A DNA stretch of 64,000 bases. Origin: JAVKBW01 sp040222995 (GTDB lineage Bacteria; Pseudomonadota; Alphaproteobacteria; UBA8366; Aestuariispiraceae). The notes under the pieces were generated by a model. That model had not been told where the DNA came from, made no database searches, and was given only the letters and a program-made list of their open reading frames with translations. Where the stretch lies: assembly GCA_040222995.1 (NCBI GenBank), contig JAVKBW010000042.1:186001-250000 (forward strand). The letters run 5' to 3'. The position numbers and the translations under genes were made by a program. This document shows, piece by piece, positions 8,782-17,561 of this stretch; positions within the stretch are counted from its first letter, which is position 1; each line of letters opens with the position of its first letter.

Positions 8782-9444
8782 ATGCCAAACACCTCGCCGA
8801 TCCATCCCGACTTTCCCAATCTGCAGGTTCTCGATCATCCGCTGATCCAGCACAAACTGACCTGGATGCGCCGTAAAAACACACCGACGGCAATGTTCAG
8901 GGATCTGCTACGCGAAATCTCGGAACTGATGGGCTACGAGATCACCCGCGAGGTGCCGTTGAAAACCATGCAGATCGAAACCCCGGTCGCGCCGATGGAA
9001 GCGCCGGTCCTGGCCGGCCGCAAGCCGGTCATCGTATCCGTTCTGCGCGCCGGGCTGGGAATGGCCGAAGGGCTGCGCTCGCTGATGCCGTCCGCTCGCG
9101 AAGGGCATATAGGTCTGTATCGCGATCCGGAGACAAAACGGCCGGTGGAATACTACCAGCGTCTGCCGGAACCCGGCGGACGGTTGTTCATCCTGTGCGA
9201 TCCGATGCTGGCGACCGGCTACTCCGCCGCCAAGGCGCTCGACATTCTGAACGAACATGGCGTCGAAGATCAGAATATCCGCTTCATGGCGCTTGTCGCC
9301 GCGCCGGAAGGCGTGCAGGTGCTGGCAGACCAACATCCCGATATCCGCATCTATGCCGCGGCGCTTGACGAGAAACTCAACGAAAACGCCTATATCGTGC
9401 CCGGTCTGGGCGATGCGGGCGACCGGTTGTTCGGAACCAAATAG
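8782..9444 (+). CDS. upp: uracil phosphoribosyltransferase
   Basis: A 220-residue type I phosphoribosyltransferase that salvages uracil: uracil + PRPP gives UMP + PPi. The PRPP-binding loop is FILCDPMLATGYSAAKAL, and the N-terminal HPLIQHKLTWMRRKNT and C-terminal YIVPGLGDAGDRLFGTK (uracil-specific GDAGDR) are diagnostic of Upp. ATG 8782 gives the usual N-terminus (MPNTSPIHPDFPNL). It stands alone, divergent from the repeat-protein gene. Confidence 0.95.
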   Translation: MPNTSPIHPDFPNLQVLDHPLIQHKLTWMRRKNTPTAMFRDLLREISELMGYEITREVPLKTMQIETPVAPMEAPVLAGRKPVIVSVLRAGLGMAEGLRSLMPSAREGHIGLYRDPETKRPVEYYQRLPEPGGRLFILCDPMLATGYSAAKALDILNEHGVEDQNIRFMALVAAPEGVQVLADQHPDIRIYAAALDEKLNENAYIVPGLGDAGDRLFGTK

Positions 9445-9576
9445 CACTGCCACGAAATCGACAAAGTCGCAGGGTAGAAAGCCTTTTTCAGGGAGACCCG
9501 GAGTGACGTTCTACAGAACCGACGCCATGGCAGCGATACCGGCGCGCCGGTTCGCTTCGTTTGCTGAGACAGACTG

Positions 9577-10083
9577 ATGCGACGCTGGATATTCATCCTG
9601 TCTGGACTGGTTGGCGCGGTTTTGCTGTCGCAGTTTCCGGCCTTCCATCAGCAGTACATGCAACGGCTGGGCGGCCATATCGACGAATTGCGCCTCTCTG
9701 TCGCCGCCCTGGACGAACGCGCCGAAAACGCCGGCCTCGACCGGTACGCCTATATCCGCCGACTGACCGGCAATACCGACCCGATCGTGGTTACGGAAGG
9801 CGATGCCCTCGCCGCCATGGTCGGCCGCTATGTCGACCTGTCCGCATCGATGGAAAGACTGTCGAGCCTGCCGGCCCATTATCGCGCCGGGGCCCTGCTG
9901 CTGGAACTGGACCGCAAGATAGGCCTGGCGACGCTTCGAGCCTTTCAGCCAGCCCTGCCTCTGACGCTGAACGGTGTCGGACACGCCCTGGCCGGGTTTT
10001 TCATCGGATATCTGGGATGTATGGGGCTTGCATCTCTGGTAACGTGGCGGCGCGTGCCCGTGAAACCCGAAGGTGAGTTATGA
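9577..10083 (+). CDS. DUF2937 family membrane protein
   Basis: A 168-residue protein with the DUF2937 hallmark right after the first membrane helix (residues 5-21): SQFPAFHQQYMQRLGGHIDE. A second membrane helix lies near the C-terminus (about 135-155). The family is widespread in proteobacteria and uncharacterised; the topology suggests a periplasmic central domain. Its ATG overlaps the stop of a possible 24-codon upstream reading frame (TGATG), and its own end overlaps the methyltransferase start by four bases, so the two are coupled. Confidence 0.8.
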   Translation: MRRWIFILSGLVGAVLLSQFPAFHQQYMQRLGGHIDELRLSVAALDERAENAGLDRYAYIRRLTGNTDPIVVTEGDALAAMVGRYVDLSASMERLSSLPAHYRAGALLLELDRKIGLATLRAFQPALPLTLNGVGHALAGFFIGYLGCMGLASLVTWRRVPVKPEGEL

Positions 10084-10784
10084 CCAAGACCTGCGAAACC
10101 GGTATCCCTGCATCGATCGGCCTGATGGACGATATCGACGCCATTGCAACGCAGGTAAAGATACCGGGTTCGACCCTCATCGATATCGGCTGCGGCAGCG
10201 GCGCGCCGGCGCAAAAACTGGCGGACCTCGGCGCTACCGTTACGGCGCTCGATCCGGATCTGCGCCGGGACGACACGCCCTACGGTCCGACAGAGGCCGG
10301 CGGCAAGGTGACGTTCCAGGTTGGATCCGCCCTCGAGCTGCCGCTTGGCGACGACACGGTGGACGCGGCGCTGTTCATCTATTCGATGCATCATATTCCG
10401 GTCGACAAAATGGCGGATGCCCTGGCGGAAGCAGCGCGCGTCGTGAAACCCGGCGGGCTGGTCTATATCGCCGAACCGATGCTGGAAGGATCGTCAGAAG
10501 AGGTATGTCGCAGTTTCCATGACGAAACCGAGGTCCGGCACGCGGCGCAGGCCGCGCTGGACAGGGCTGAACCGACTTTCGCGTCACGGCAGCGATTCAT
10601 CTACGATGTCGAATACCACTATACGGACTTTGAGGAATACCTTCAGGACTTCGCCCACTACGACTTTCCGGACAGTCTTCTGCGGTCGCCGACCGTTATC
10701 GCCGCATTCGATGCCTGCAAGGCCGATATCGGATATGTTCTGGATCAGCCGGTGCTGGTCGATGTCTTCAAGGTAGCAGGTTAA
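10080..10784 (+). CDS. class I SAM-dependent methyltransferase
   Basis: A 234-residue methyltransferase of the Methyltransf_11/UbiE-like group. Motif I (IDIGCGSGAPAQKLADLG, about residues 34-51) binds S-adenosylmethionine, an acidic residue at the end of strand 2 (TALDPDL) contacts the ribose, and the post-motif region IYSMHHIP then VVKPGGLVYIAEP is typical. The acceptor cannot be deduced. It overlaps the DUF2937 gene by four bases, so a membrane-associated or envelope-related substrate is possible but unproven. Confidence 0.85.
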   Translation: MTKTCETGIPASIGLMDDIDAIATQVKIPGSTLIDIGCGSGAPAQKLADLGATVTALDPDLRRDDTPYGPTEAGGKVTFQVGSALELPLGDDTVDAALFIYSMHHIPVDKMADALAEAARVVKPGGLVYIAEPMLEGSSEEVCRSFHDETEVRHAAQAALDRAEPTFASRQRFIYDVEYHYTDFEEYLQDFAHYDFPDSLLRSPTVIAAFDACKADIGYVLDQPVLVDVFKVAG

Positions 10785-10787
10785 CGA

Positions 10788-11387
10788 TTACCAGCATTCA
10801 GGCATGCCGGGACAAACCAGAGCCTGTTTGAGTTTGTATAATTCGAACCGCACCCGGTAACCGGGAAGGTCGTCGTCACCTGTCTCTTCAGCCAGCTTAA
10901 GAGCCTGATATTGCGCCCGGACGGCGTAGTCGAATTTGCGGTCTGCGGCGTAGGCTGCGGCCACGGCCTCCAGGACGGTTGGCTCGTCGAGAGCAATCGG
11001 TTCGCTTTCCTCTATCAGCCGCAAGGCAAGCTGGCCGTGGCGATGCGGGTCCGCCGTCGTCGCCAGTTCGCGCACGACGGAAGCGAGCGTTACCGGGTCC
11101 CCGTCTTTCGAAGTGCCGATCAATGCCAGAATTTCACGTTGCGCGCGCCTAGCCCGGCCGACCGCGACATAGGCATAGGCGCGATTGAGCAAGGCTTCCG
11201 TCCGGCCCTGTTCCGATAACCCGTCCGAGGTCAGTAAATCCGAACAGGCTCTCGCGATATCGGAATTGTCCACCCCGATAACCGGTTTTCGGCAGTCTTC
11301 CGCGCCGGCGGGAGAAATACCGAGCATAACAACGGCTGCCACGGCGGGAATATTCGCAATCCTGAGAGATTGTTCTAAGAATTTCAT
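10788..11387 (-). CDS. exported hypothetical protein with TPR-like helices
   Basis: About 199 residues from ATG 11387 (MKFLEQSLRI; an in-frame ATG three codons upstream is also possible). A signal peptide ends near GISPAGAEDC. The mature part is made of paired helices with TPR-like composition (LLNRAYAYVAVGRARRAQREI and further repeats), ending in CPGMPECW with two cysteines. A periplasmic protein-interaction role is plausible. The gene is convergent with the methyltransferase, three bases apart. Confidence 0.6.
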   Translation of the reverse strand: MKFLEQSLRIANIPAVAAVVMLGISPAGAEDCRKPVIGVDNSDIARACSDLLTSDGLSEQGRTEALLNRAYAYVAVGRARRAQREILALIGTSKDGDPVTLASVVRELATTADPHRHGQLALRLIEESEPIALDEPTVLEAVAAAYAADRKFDYAVRAQYQALKLAEETGDDDLPGYRVRFELYKLKQALVCPGMPECW

Positions 11388-11433
11388 CGGGCCCACTATA
11401 GCGGACCTTCCGAGACCGCCTCAACCACGCCGG

Positions 11434-13314
11434 TTATCCGGTGCGGCGCATCGGGGATTTACCCTTTTTGGCTTTCGAATCGTCATCGAAAAGATCGGCA
11501 AGCTGTTCCATCATCGTCCCGCCCAGTTGCTCGACATCGACGATGGTAACCGCGCGGCGATAATAGCGGGTCACGTCATGGCCGATACCGATGGCGACGA
11601 TTTCGACAGGCGACCTGGTTTCGATATAGTCGATGACATCGCGCAGATGGCGTTCCAGATAATTACCCGCATTGACCGACAATGTGCTGTCGTCAACCGG
11701 CGCGCCGTCTGAGATCACCATCAGGATGCGGCGTTCTTCCGGCCGGCCCAGCAAGCGGTCATGCGCCCACAGCAACGCCTCGCCGTCGATGTTTTCCTTA
11801 AGCAGGCCTTCGCGCAGCATCAGACCGAGATTACGGCGGCCGCGCCGGTAGGGCTGGTCGGCCCCTTTATAGATGATGTGGCGCAGGTCGTTCAGACGGC
11901 CCGGTTCCTGCGGCTTGCCGTCGGCGATCCATTGTTCGCGCGACTTGCCGCCTTTCCAGGCACGGGTCGTGAAACCCAGAATCTCGACCTTCACGCCACA
12001 GCGTTCTAGCGTACGGGTCAGGATATCGGCGCTCATTGCGGCGATGGAAATCGGCCGGCCGCGCATCGAACCGGAATTATCAATAAGCAGCGTCACGACG
12101 GTATCGCGGAATTCGGTATCCGATTCCTGTTTGAACGACAGCGGATGCATCGGGTTCGTCACGACACGGCCCAGCCGGCCTGTATCGAGAACGCCTTCCT
12201 CCAGATCGAAATGCCATGACCGCAACTGCTGCGCCATCAGGCGCCGCTGCATCCGGTTCGCCAGCTTTCCGATAATTCCCTGCAGATGCACAAGCTGCTG
12301 GTCCAGCATTTGCCGCAGACGGCTCAGTTCCTCGGAATCGCACAACTCTTCCGCCGGCGTGATCTCATCGAATCCGGTGGTGAAGGCGTGATAGAAAGGC
12401 TGGCGCGGCATGTTCGCCAGATCGTGTTCCGGTCGCCACCGGCGATTGGCGTCGCCCGGTTCTTCCGATCCGGCCTGCTGCATCATTTCTTCCGCCAGTT
12501 CCTCGTCGAGGGCGTCGGACATATCCTGATCGCCCTCGTCCCCTTCCGCCATGTCGGACGCGGTCTGCGACTGTTCGCCGTCTTCCTCCTCGCCCTCGCC
12601 CTGATCCTGGCCGCGGACCTGGCTGTCGTCCTGGGAATCCTGATCCTCGCCGCTTTCCTCGCCCGGCTCGGTGTTTTCTTCCTCGCCGAGTTCGATATCC
12701 ATGTCCTGGATCAGCGTCCGCGCGGCTTCGGCGAAGGCTTTCTGATCGCCGATCAACGGCTTCAGGCGCTCCAGCGCATCGGCGATCTGCGGTTCCAGAT
12801 GTTCTTCCCACAATTCGTAGACCCGGGCCGCGGACGGCGGCGGTTTTTCGCCGGTCAGCCGGTTCCGCGCCATCAGCCGCAGGACTTCCGGCATGGCGGT
12901 TTCGGTGCGGTCGTTGATGCGGTGAAAGCCGAGCCGGTGATACTTCTGTTCCAGCGACGCCGCCATGTTCTGGCGAACGCCCGCCATATGGCGCGATCCG
13001 ACGGCTTCGACCCGGGCGTCTTCCAGCGCATTGAAAAGGGCCGGGGCGACTTCACCCGTCGGGCAGAGACGCCGGTGCAGGCCGGCATCGTGATGCCGCA
13101 GACGGATTGCCAGGGAATCGCCTTCGCCGCGCGACCGGGCGATATCGTCGGCCGCCAGAGACCGTTCCGGCGCTGGCAGACGGGCGCGGTCGCCGGTCAT
13201 CATGGCGTTTTCCGACCCGTAGACGACTTCCAGTTCCGGCAAATCGGCGACAGCACGGAAGGCGCACGCATTGGCGCGCTTGAAATCCTCGAACCTGTCG
13301 GTGTCCTTGGTCAT
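11434..13314 (-). CDS. cobT: cobaltochelatase subunit CobT
   Basis: A 626-residue subunit of the ATP-dependent aerobic cobaltochelatase CobNST, which inserts cobalt into hydrogenobyrinate a,c-diamide during B12 synthesis. The domain order is an N-terminal CobT domain, a strongly acidic low-complexity linker (about residues 200-275, mostly E/D/Q/S), and a C-terminal von Willebrand A domain with a MIDAS motif (LLIDNSGSMRGRPISIAAM). It sits directly downstream of cobS on the same strand, the standard alphaproteobacterial order. The large subunit CobN is not in the window. The gene name follows the cobaltochelatase convention and is not the phosphoribosyltransferase also called CobT. Confidence 0.95.
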   Translation of the reverse strand: MTKDTDRFEDFKRANACAFRAVADLPELEVVYGSENAMMTGDRARLPAPERSLAADDIARSRGEGDSLAIRLRHHDAGLHRRLCPTGEVAPALFNALEDARVEAVGSRHMAGVRQNMAASLEQKYHRLGFHRINDRTETAMPEVLRLMARNRLTGEKPPPSAARVYELWEEHLEPQIADALERLKPLIGDQKAFAEAARTLIQDMDIELGEEENTEPGEESGEDQDSQDDSQVRGQDQGEGEEEDGEQSQTASDMAEGDEGDQDMSDALDEELAEEMMQQAGSEEPGDANRRWRPEHDLANMPRQPFYHAFTTGFDEITPAEELCDSEELSRLRQMLDQQLVHLQGIIGKLANRMQRRLMAQQLRSWHFDLEEGVLDTGRLGRVVTNPMHPLSFKQESDTEFRDTVVTLLIDNSGSMRGRPISIAAMSADILTRTLERCGVKVEILGFTTRAWKGGKSREQWIADGKPQEPGRLNDLRHIIYKGADQPYRRGRRNLGLMLREGLLKENIDGEALLWAHDRLLGRPEERRILMVISDGAPVDDSTLSVNAGNYLERHLRDVIDYIETRSPVEIVAIGIGHDVTRYYRRAVTIVDVEQLGGTMMEQLADLFDDDSKAKKGKSPMRRTG

Positions 13315-13339
13315 CTCAATTCGGTATCGGGTCCGACTG

Positions 13340-14341
13340 TCAGCGCATCTGAACGGACGCGGCCGAATCCGGCAGTTCTTCGCCGAAGCAACGCTGATAG
13401 TATTCGGAAACGATGGTCCGTTCGGTTTCGTCGCACTTGTTCAGGAACGTCACCCGGAAAGCGAAGCCGAGATCGCCGAAGATTTCGGCGTTTTCGGCCC
13501 ACGTCAGCACCGTCCTGGGGCTCATCACGGTCGAGATGTCGCCGGACATGAAACCGGTCCGGGTCATATCGGCAAGCTGAACCATGGCGTTGACCTGTTC
13601 CTGGCCTTCCTTGGTGTTGTATTGCTTGGCCTTGGCCAGCACGATAGCGACTTCCTCGTCATGCGGCAGGTAGTTAAGGGTCGTGACGATCGACCAGCGG
13701 TCCATCTGTCCCTGGTTGATCGGCTGGGTGCCGTGATACAGACCCGTCGTATCGCCCAGACCGACCGTATTGGCGGTCGCGAACAGACGGAAATACGGGT
13801 TCGGGCGGATAACCTTGCTCTGGTCCAGCAGGGTCAGCTTGCCTTCCCGTTCGAGAACGCGCTGGATCACGAACATCACATCCGGCCGGCCGGCATCGTA
13901 TTCGTCGAAACAGATCGCAACCGGGTTCTGCAGCGCCCAGGGCAGGATGCCTTCGCGGAATTCGGTAACCTGCATGCCGTCCTTCAGCACAATCGCATCC
14001 TTGCCGACAAGGTCGATGCGGCTGATATGCGAATCCAGGTTCACCCGGACGCACGGCCAGTTCAGGCGCGCGGCGACCTGTTCGATATGGGTCGACTTGC
14101 CGGTACCGTGATAACCCTGAATCATCACCCGGCGGTTATGCGCAAAGCCGGCCAGAATCGCGAGCGTGGTTTCGCGGTCGAACAGATAATCGTCATCGAT
14201 GTCCGGCACATGTTCGGAGGTTTCGGAAAAGGCCGGCACTGTCATATCGGTATCGATACCAAAAACGTCGCGCACAGAAACGGTGATATCCGGTGCGTCC
14301 ATTTCGTGTGCCTGTTCCGCTTTGATCACTTGCGCAGTCAT
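13340..14341 (-). CDS. cobS: cobaltochelatase AAA+ subunit CobS
   Basis: A 333-residue AAA+ ATPase. Walker A is IQGYHGTGKSTHIEQ and Walker B is VAICFDEYDAGRPDV; sensor regions follow (RLFATANTVGLGDTTG). With CobT it forms the ring complex that drives metal insertion by CobN. It is 25 bases upstream of cobT and follows a DnaJ-domain gene, a neighbourhood common in alphaproteobacteria. The length is normal for the family. Confidence 0.95.
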   Translation of the reverse strand: MTAQVIKAEQAHEMDAPDITVSVRDVFGIDTDMTVPAFSETSEHVPDIDDDYLFDRETTLAILAGFAHNRRVMIQGYHGTGKSTHIEQVAARLNWPCVRVNLDSHISRIDLVGKDAIVLKDGMQVTEFREGILPWALQNPVAICFDEYDAGRPDVMFVIQRVLEREGKLTLLDQSKVIRPNPYFRLFATANTVGLGDTTGLYHGTQPINQGQMDRWSIVTTLNYLPHDEEVAIVLAKAKQYNTKEGQEQVNAMVQLADMTRTGFMSGDISTVMSPRTVLTWAENAEIFGDLGFAFRVTFLNKCDETERTIVSEYYQRCFGEELPDSAASVQMR

Positions 14342-14413
14342 ATGTATTTCACCCGGTGTTCGTGGTTTTCCGGCCGTTCTCGGCGTATGCCGTCCGCCGG
14401 CCCAAGGACTCAG

Positions 14414-14962
14414 TTAGACGGAAAGAACTTTTTTCAAGGCCGTATAGGCCAGATTGATACGCTTCAGGCGGTCTTCTGCCTGCTTGTCGCCCCCGTTTAC
14501 ATCAGGATGCAACTGTTTTGCCAACTCCTTATAGCGCGCCTTCAGCGCGGTCAAGGTAACGGGTGGAAACAAAGCAAGGGCGCGGTAATGTGCCGCTTCC
14601 GACCCGTCGTCGGCAGTGGCGGCGTGACCGCCGCGCCCGGCCTGTCCGTCATCGGCGAAGAACTCGAACGGGTCCTTGAAACCGGGGCCCTGGCCTGCCG
14701 ATTTCGGTCTTTTGGCTCCCATCGGCCAGGTCGGCCTGTTCCAGACCGCATCGGACCGGATCTGCGCCTCGATATCATTCTGCTGCCGGCCTGAATGATA
14801 GTTCCAGGCCGCGTTGTAGTCGCGAACATGATCCTTGCAGAACCAGAAATACTCCCGCAGCCGGTCGGGCGAAACGGGCGCCCGGTAATCGCCGGCCTCG
14901 CGGCAATCCGGGTGGTCGCACAGCCGGATGCCAAGGTCCTGTTCTGTCGTGTGAAGGCTCAT
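14414..14962 (-). CDS. J-domain (DnaJ-like) co-chaperone
   Basis: 182 residues with an unusual order: the J domain is at the C-terminus (about residues 130-180: LTALKARYKELAKQLHPDVNGG with the HPD motif that stimulates Hsp70 ATPase). The N-terminal half has paired Cys/His positions (RLCDHPDCRE, then WFCKDHVRDYN) that could bind a metal. It lies just upstream of cobS, the usual neighbour of cobaltochelatase genes in alphaproteobacteria, and may help assemble that complex (inference). Confidence 0.85.
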   Translation of the reverse strand: MSLHTTEQDLGIRLCDHPDCREAGDYRAPVSPDRLREYFWFCKDHVRDYNAAWNYHSGRQQNDIEAQIRSDAVWNRPTWPMGAKRPKSAGQGPGFKDPFEFFADDGQAGRGGHAATADDGSEAAHYRALALFPPVTLTALKARYKELAKQLHPDVNGGDKQAEDRLKRINLAYTALKKVLSV

Positions 14963-15074
14963 TCGTATTCCGTCGGTCTGTATCGTCCGTCTTGTCGTGA
15001 GAATACCGCCTGACGGGGCGTGTTCAAAGCCCGGAATCGGGAAATCGAACGGACGCCGCCGGGACCGGTAAACG

Positions 15075-15110
15075 AAGCGGGCGGAGCCTGACGCCCCGCC
15101 CGATCCGCTT
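15075..15110 (-). terminator. hairpin downstream of katG, possible terminator
   Basis: A GC-rich inverted repeat with AAGC...GCTT outer and GGGCGG...CCGCCC inner pairs, 28 bases beyond the katG stop. In the minus direction only CGTTTACC follows, so the T tract is poor and efficiency is uncertain. Confidence 0.4.
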
Positions 15111-15137
15111 GTTGTTTTACTGCTGCCAGAAAGACCC

Positions 15138-17345
15138 TTATTTGAGATCGTACCGGCTTAACAGCATCACCTTGTTCCAGGCGGCGACAAAGTCCTTCAC
15201 GAACTTCTTCCTGCCATCCTTGCAGCCATAAACTTCCGCAAGGGCCCGGAGTTGCGAGTTGGACCCGAAGATAAGGTCGACACGGGTGCCGGTCCATTTG
15301 ACCTTGCCGGTCTTCCGGTCCTTACCTTCGAACACGTTGCCGGATTTGCCCTTGGCCGACCATTCCGTATCCAGATCGAGCGGGTTCACGAAAAAGTCGT
15401 TGGTCAGGGTTTCCGGCGCATCGGTGAAAACGCCGTGTTTCGCACCGCCGTGATTTGCGCCGAGAACGCGAAGCCCGCCGACGAGAACGGTCATTTCCGG
15501 CGCCGTCAGGGTGAGCAACTGCGCCTTGTCGACAAGCAGTTCCTCTGCCGAAACCGTATACTTGGCCTTTTCGTAGTTACGGAACCCGTCCGCGATCGGT
15601 TCAAGGTAGGCGATTGAATCGACTTCGGTCTGTTTTTGCGTGGCGTCCGTACAGCCCGGCGTAAATGGCACTGTCACTTTGTGACCGGCCTTCTTCGCCG
15701 CGGCTTCAACGCCGGCGCAGCCGCCAAGCACGATCAGATCGGCCAGCGAGACCTTCTTGCCTCCGGTCGCCTTTTCGTTAAACGCCTTCTGGACGCTTTT
15801 CAGCTTCTTCAGAACCTTGGCCAGCTTTTGAGGTTCGTTTACCTCCCAATCCTTCATCGGAGCGAGCCGGATCCGGGCGCCGTTCGCACCGCCGCGCATA
15901 TCCGATCCGCGGAAGGTGGACGCCGAGGCCCAGGCTGTCGAAACCAGTTGGGAAACCGAAAGGCCCGATGCCAGGACCGCCTTCTTAAGCTGCTCGATAT
16001 CCTTCTTGCCGATCAGTTTGTGATCGACCCTGGGAACAGGATCCTGCCAGATCAGGTCTTCCTTCGGCACTTCCTTGCCGAGATACCGGGCTTTCGGCCC
16101 CATATCCCGGTGGGTCAGCTTGAACCACGCCCGGGCGAACGCATCCGCGAACTCTTTCGGGTTCTTGTGGAACCGCCGGGCGATTTTCTCATAGGCCGGG
16201 TCCATCTTCATCGCCATATCGGCTGTGGACATCATGATCTTGGCCTTGCCCTTGCCGTCGGCTGTCGGGGCATGGTCTTTTTCCGCCAGATCCTTCGGCT
16301 GCCACTGATACGCCCCGGCAGGGCTTTTGGTCAGTTCCCATTCATAGCCGAACAGGACGTCGAAGTAGCTCATATCCCACTGGGTCGGTGTCGGCGTCCA
16401 GGCGCCTTCAAGGCCGCTGGTGATCGCATCGACGCCCTTGCCGCTCTTGTAGCTGCTGAGCCAGCCCTTGCCTTGCGCTTCAATCGGCGCGGCCTCCGGC
16501 TCCGGACCGACATGCTTCGCATCGCCCGCGCCGTGGGTCTTGCCGAAAGTGTGCCCGCCGGCGGTAAGCGCCACGGTTTCTTCGTCGTTCATCGCCATGC
16601 GGGCAAAGGTTTCGCGGATGTCGCGGGCGGAACCCAGCGGGTCCGGTTTGCCGTTCGGGCCTTCCGGGTTAACGTAAATCAGCCCCATCTGGACCGCGGC
16701 GAGCGGGTTTTCCAGCTCGCGGTCGCCGTAGTAGCGTTCATCCTCGAGCCATTCGGTTTCCGGGCCCCAGTAAACGTCCTCTTCCGGTTCCCAGACGTCC
16801 TTGCGCCCGCCGCCGAAACCGAATGTCTTGAAGCCCATCGATTCGAGCGCGCAGTTTCCGGTCAGAATCAGCAGGTCGGCCCAGGAAATCGCCTTGCCGT
16901 ATTTCTGCTTGATCGGCCAGAGCAACAGACGCGCCTTGTCGAGGTTGCCGTTATCGGGCCAGCTATTGAGCGGTGCAAAGCGCTGCTGACCAGTACCCGC
17001 GCCGCCGCGCCCGTCGGAAACCCGGTAGGTGCCGGCCGCGTGCCAGGCCATGCGGATGAACAGGGGGCCGTAATGGCCGTAGTCGGCCGGCCACCAGTCC
17101 TGCGAATCCGTCATCAGGGCCTTGATGTCTTTCTTGATGGCATCGAGGTCGAGCTTGCTGAATTCCTTCGCATAGTCGAAACCTTCGCCCATCGGGTCGC
17201 CCGCAAGCGGGTTCTGATGCAGCATTTTAAGGTTCAACTGGTTCGGCCACCATTTGCGGTTCGATACCGATCCGTTCGATGTGGGCAACTGATGCCCGTG
17301 CACGACGGGGCATTTGCCTGCACTCGCGCCTGTTTTACCATCCAT
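15138..17345 (-). CDS. katG: catalase-peroxidase KatG
   Basis: A 735-residue bifunctional heme enzyme with catalase and broad peroxidase activity. The distal heme site is PLFIRMAWHAAGTYR, the proximal His motif is ALTAGGHTFGKTHGAG, and the Met-Tyr-Trp adduct partners are visible in MAWH, LIYVNPEGPNG and RMAMNDEE. The C-terminal half is the usual degenerate heme-free repeat, and the length is normal. It is divergent from oxyR across 216 bases, the classic arrangement for peroxide-induced control. Confidence 0.97.
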   Translation of the reverse strand: MDGKTGASAGKCPVVHGHQLPTSNGSVSNRKWWPNQLNLKMLHQNPLAGDPMGEGFDYAKEFSKLDLDAIKKDIKALMTDSQDWWPADYGHYGPLFIRMAWHAAGTYRVSDGRGGAGTGQQRFAPLNSWPDNGNLDKARLLLWPIKQKYGKAISWADLLILTGNCALESMGFKTFGFGGGRKDVWEPEEDVYWGPETEWLEDERYYGDRELENPLAAVQMGLIYVNPEGPNGKPDPLGSARDIRETFARMAMNDEETVALTAGGHTFGKTHGAGDAKHVGPEPEAAPIEAQGKGWLSSYKSGKGVDAITSGLEGAWTPTPTQWDMSYFDVLFGYEWELTKSPAGAYQWQPKDLAEKDHAPTADGKGKAKIMMSTADMAMKMDPAYEKIARRFHKNPKEFADAFARAWFKLTHRDMGPKARYLGKEVPKEDLIWQDPVPRVDHKLIGKKDIEQLKKAVLASGLSVSQLVSTAWASASTFRGSDMRGGANGARIRLAPMKDWEVNEPQKLAKVLKKLKSVQKAFNEKATGGKKVSLADLIVLGGCAGVEAAAKKAGHKVTVPFTPGCTDATQKQTEVDSIAYLEPIADGFRNYEKAKYTVSAEELLVDKAQLLTLTAPEMTVLVGGLRVLGANHGGAKHGVFTDAPETLTNDFFVNPLDLDTEWSAKGKSGNVFEGKDRKTGKVKWTGTRVDLIFGSNSQLRALAEVYGCKDGRKKFVKDFVAAWNKVMLLSRYDLK

Positions 17346-17492
17346 GTGAGTCGTCCTCCGGTTTGTCTTTTGTATTTAATGTCCGAGCACCCTCCACAGT
17401 TGCGTGCGATCCGGCATCCATGCCATCGCGCCTGTTGTGCTCTCTAATCAACGCCTGAATACTACACCCTGTATTGTCATAACGGAAATCGG

Positions 17493-17524
17493 TTAATAAT
17501 ATTGATTTAATCGATATAAACGAT
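17493..17524. promoter_or_regulatory. possible OxyR binding region (katG/oxyR)
   Basis: In the katG-oxyR intergenic region four short elements ending in -AAT/-GAT (TTAAT, TTGAT, TCGAT, ACGAT) recur at 9-base steps within an AT-rich stretch, 38-69 bases before the oxyR start. OxyR tetramers contact four half sites about one helical turn apart. The match is by spacing and position, not by a strict consensus. Confidence 0.35.
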
Positions 17525-17561
17525 TTATTGAAATTCGTCATCAAGGCTTGAGACCCAGTCG

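Noticed and set aside
8640..8819. Longer N-terminus for the repeat protein (start at 8819)
   Set aside because: The extra 60 codons overlap the upp promoter and start, read as non-coding composition, and MTAEITKFPQ at 8639 gives a sensible cytoplasmic N-terminus.
9503..9577. A 24-codon GTG frame ending in TGATG at the DUF2937 start
   Set aside because: A ribosome-binding site is present and it could be a coupling leader peptide, but it is too short and unsupported to call.
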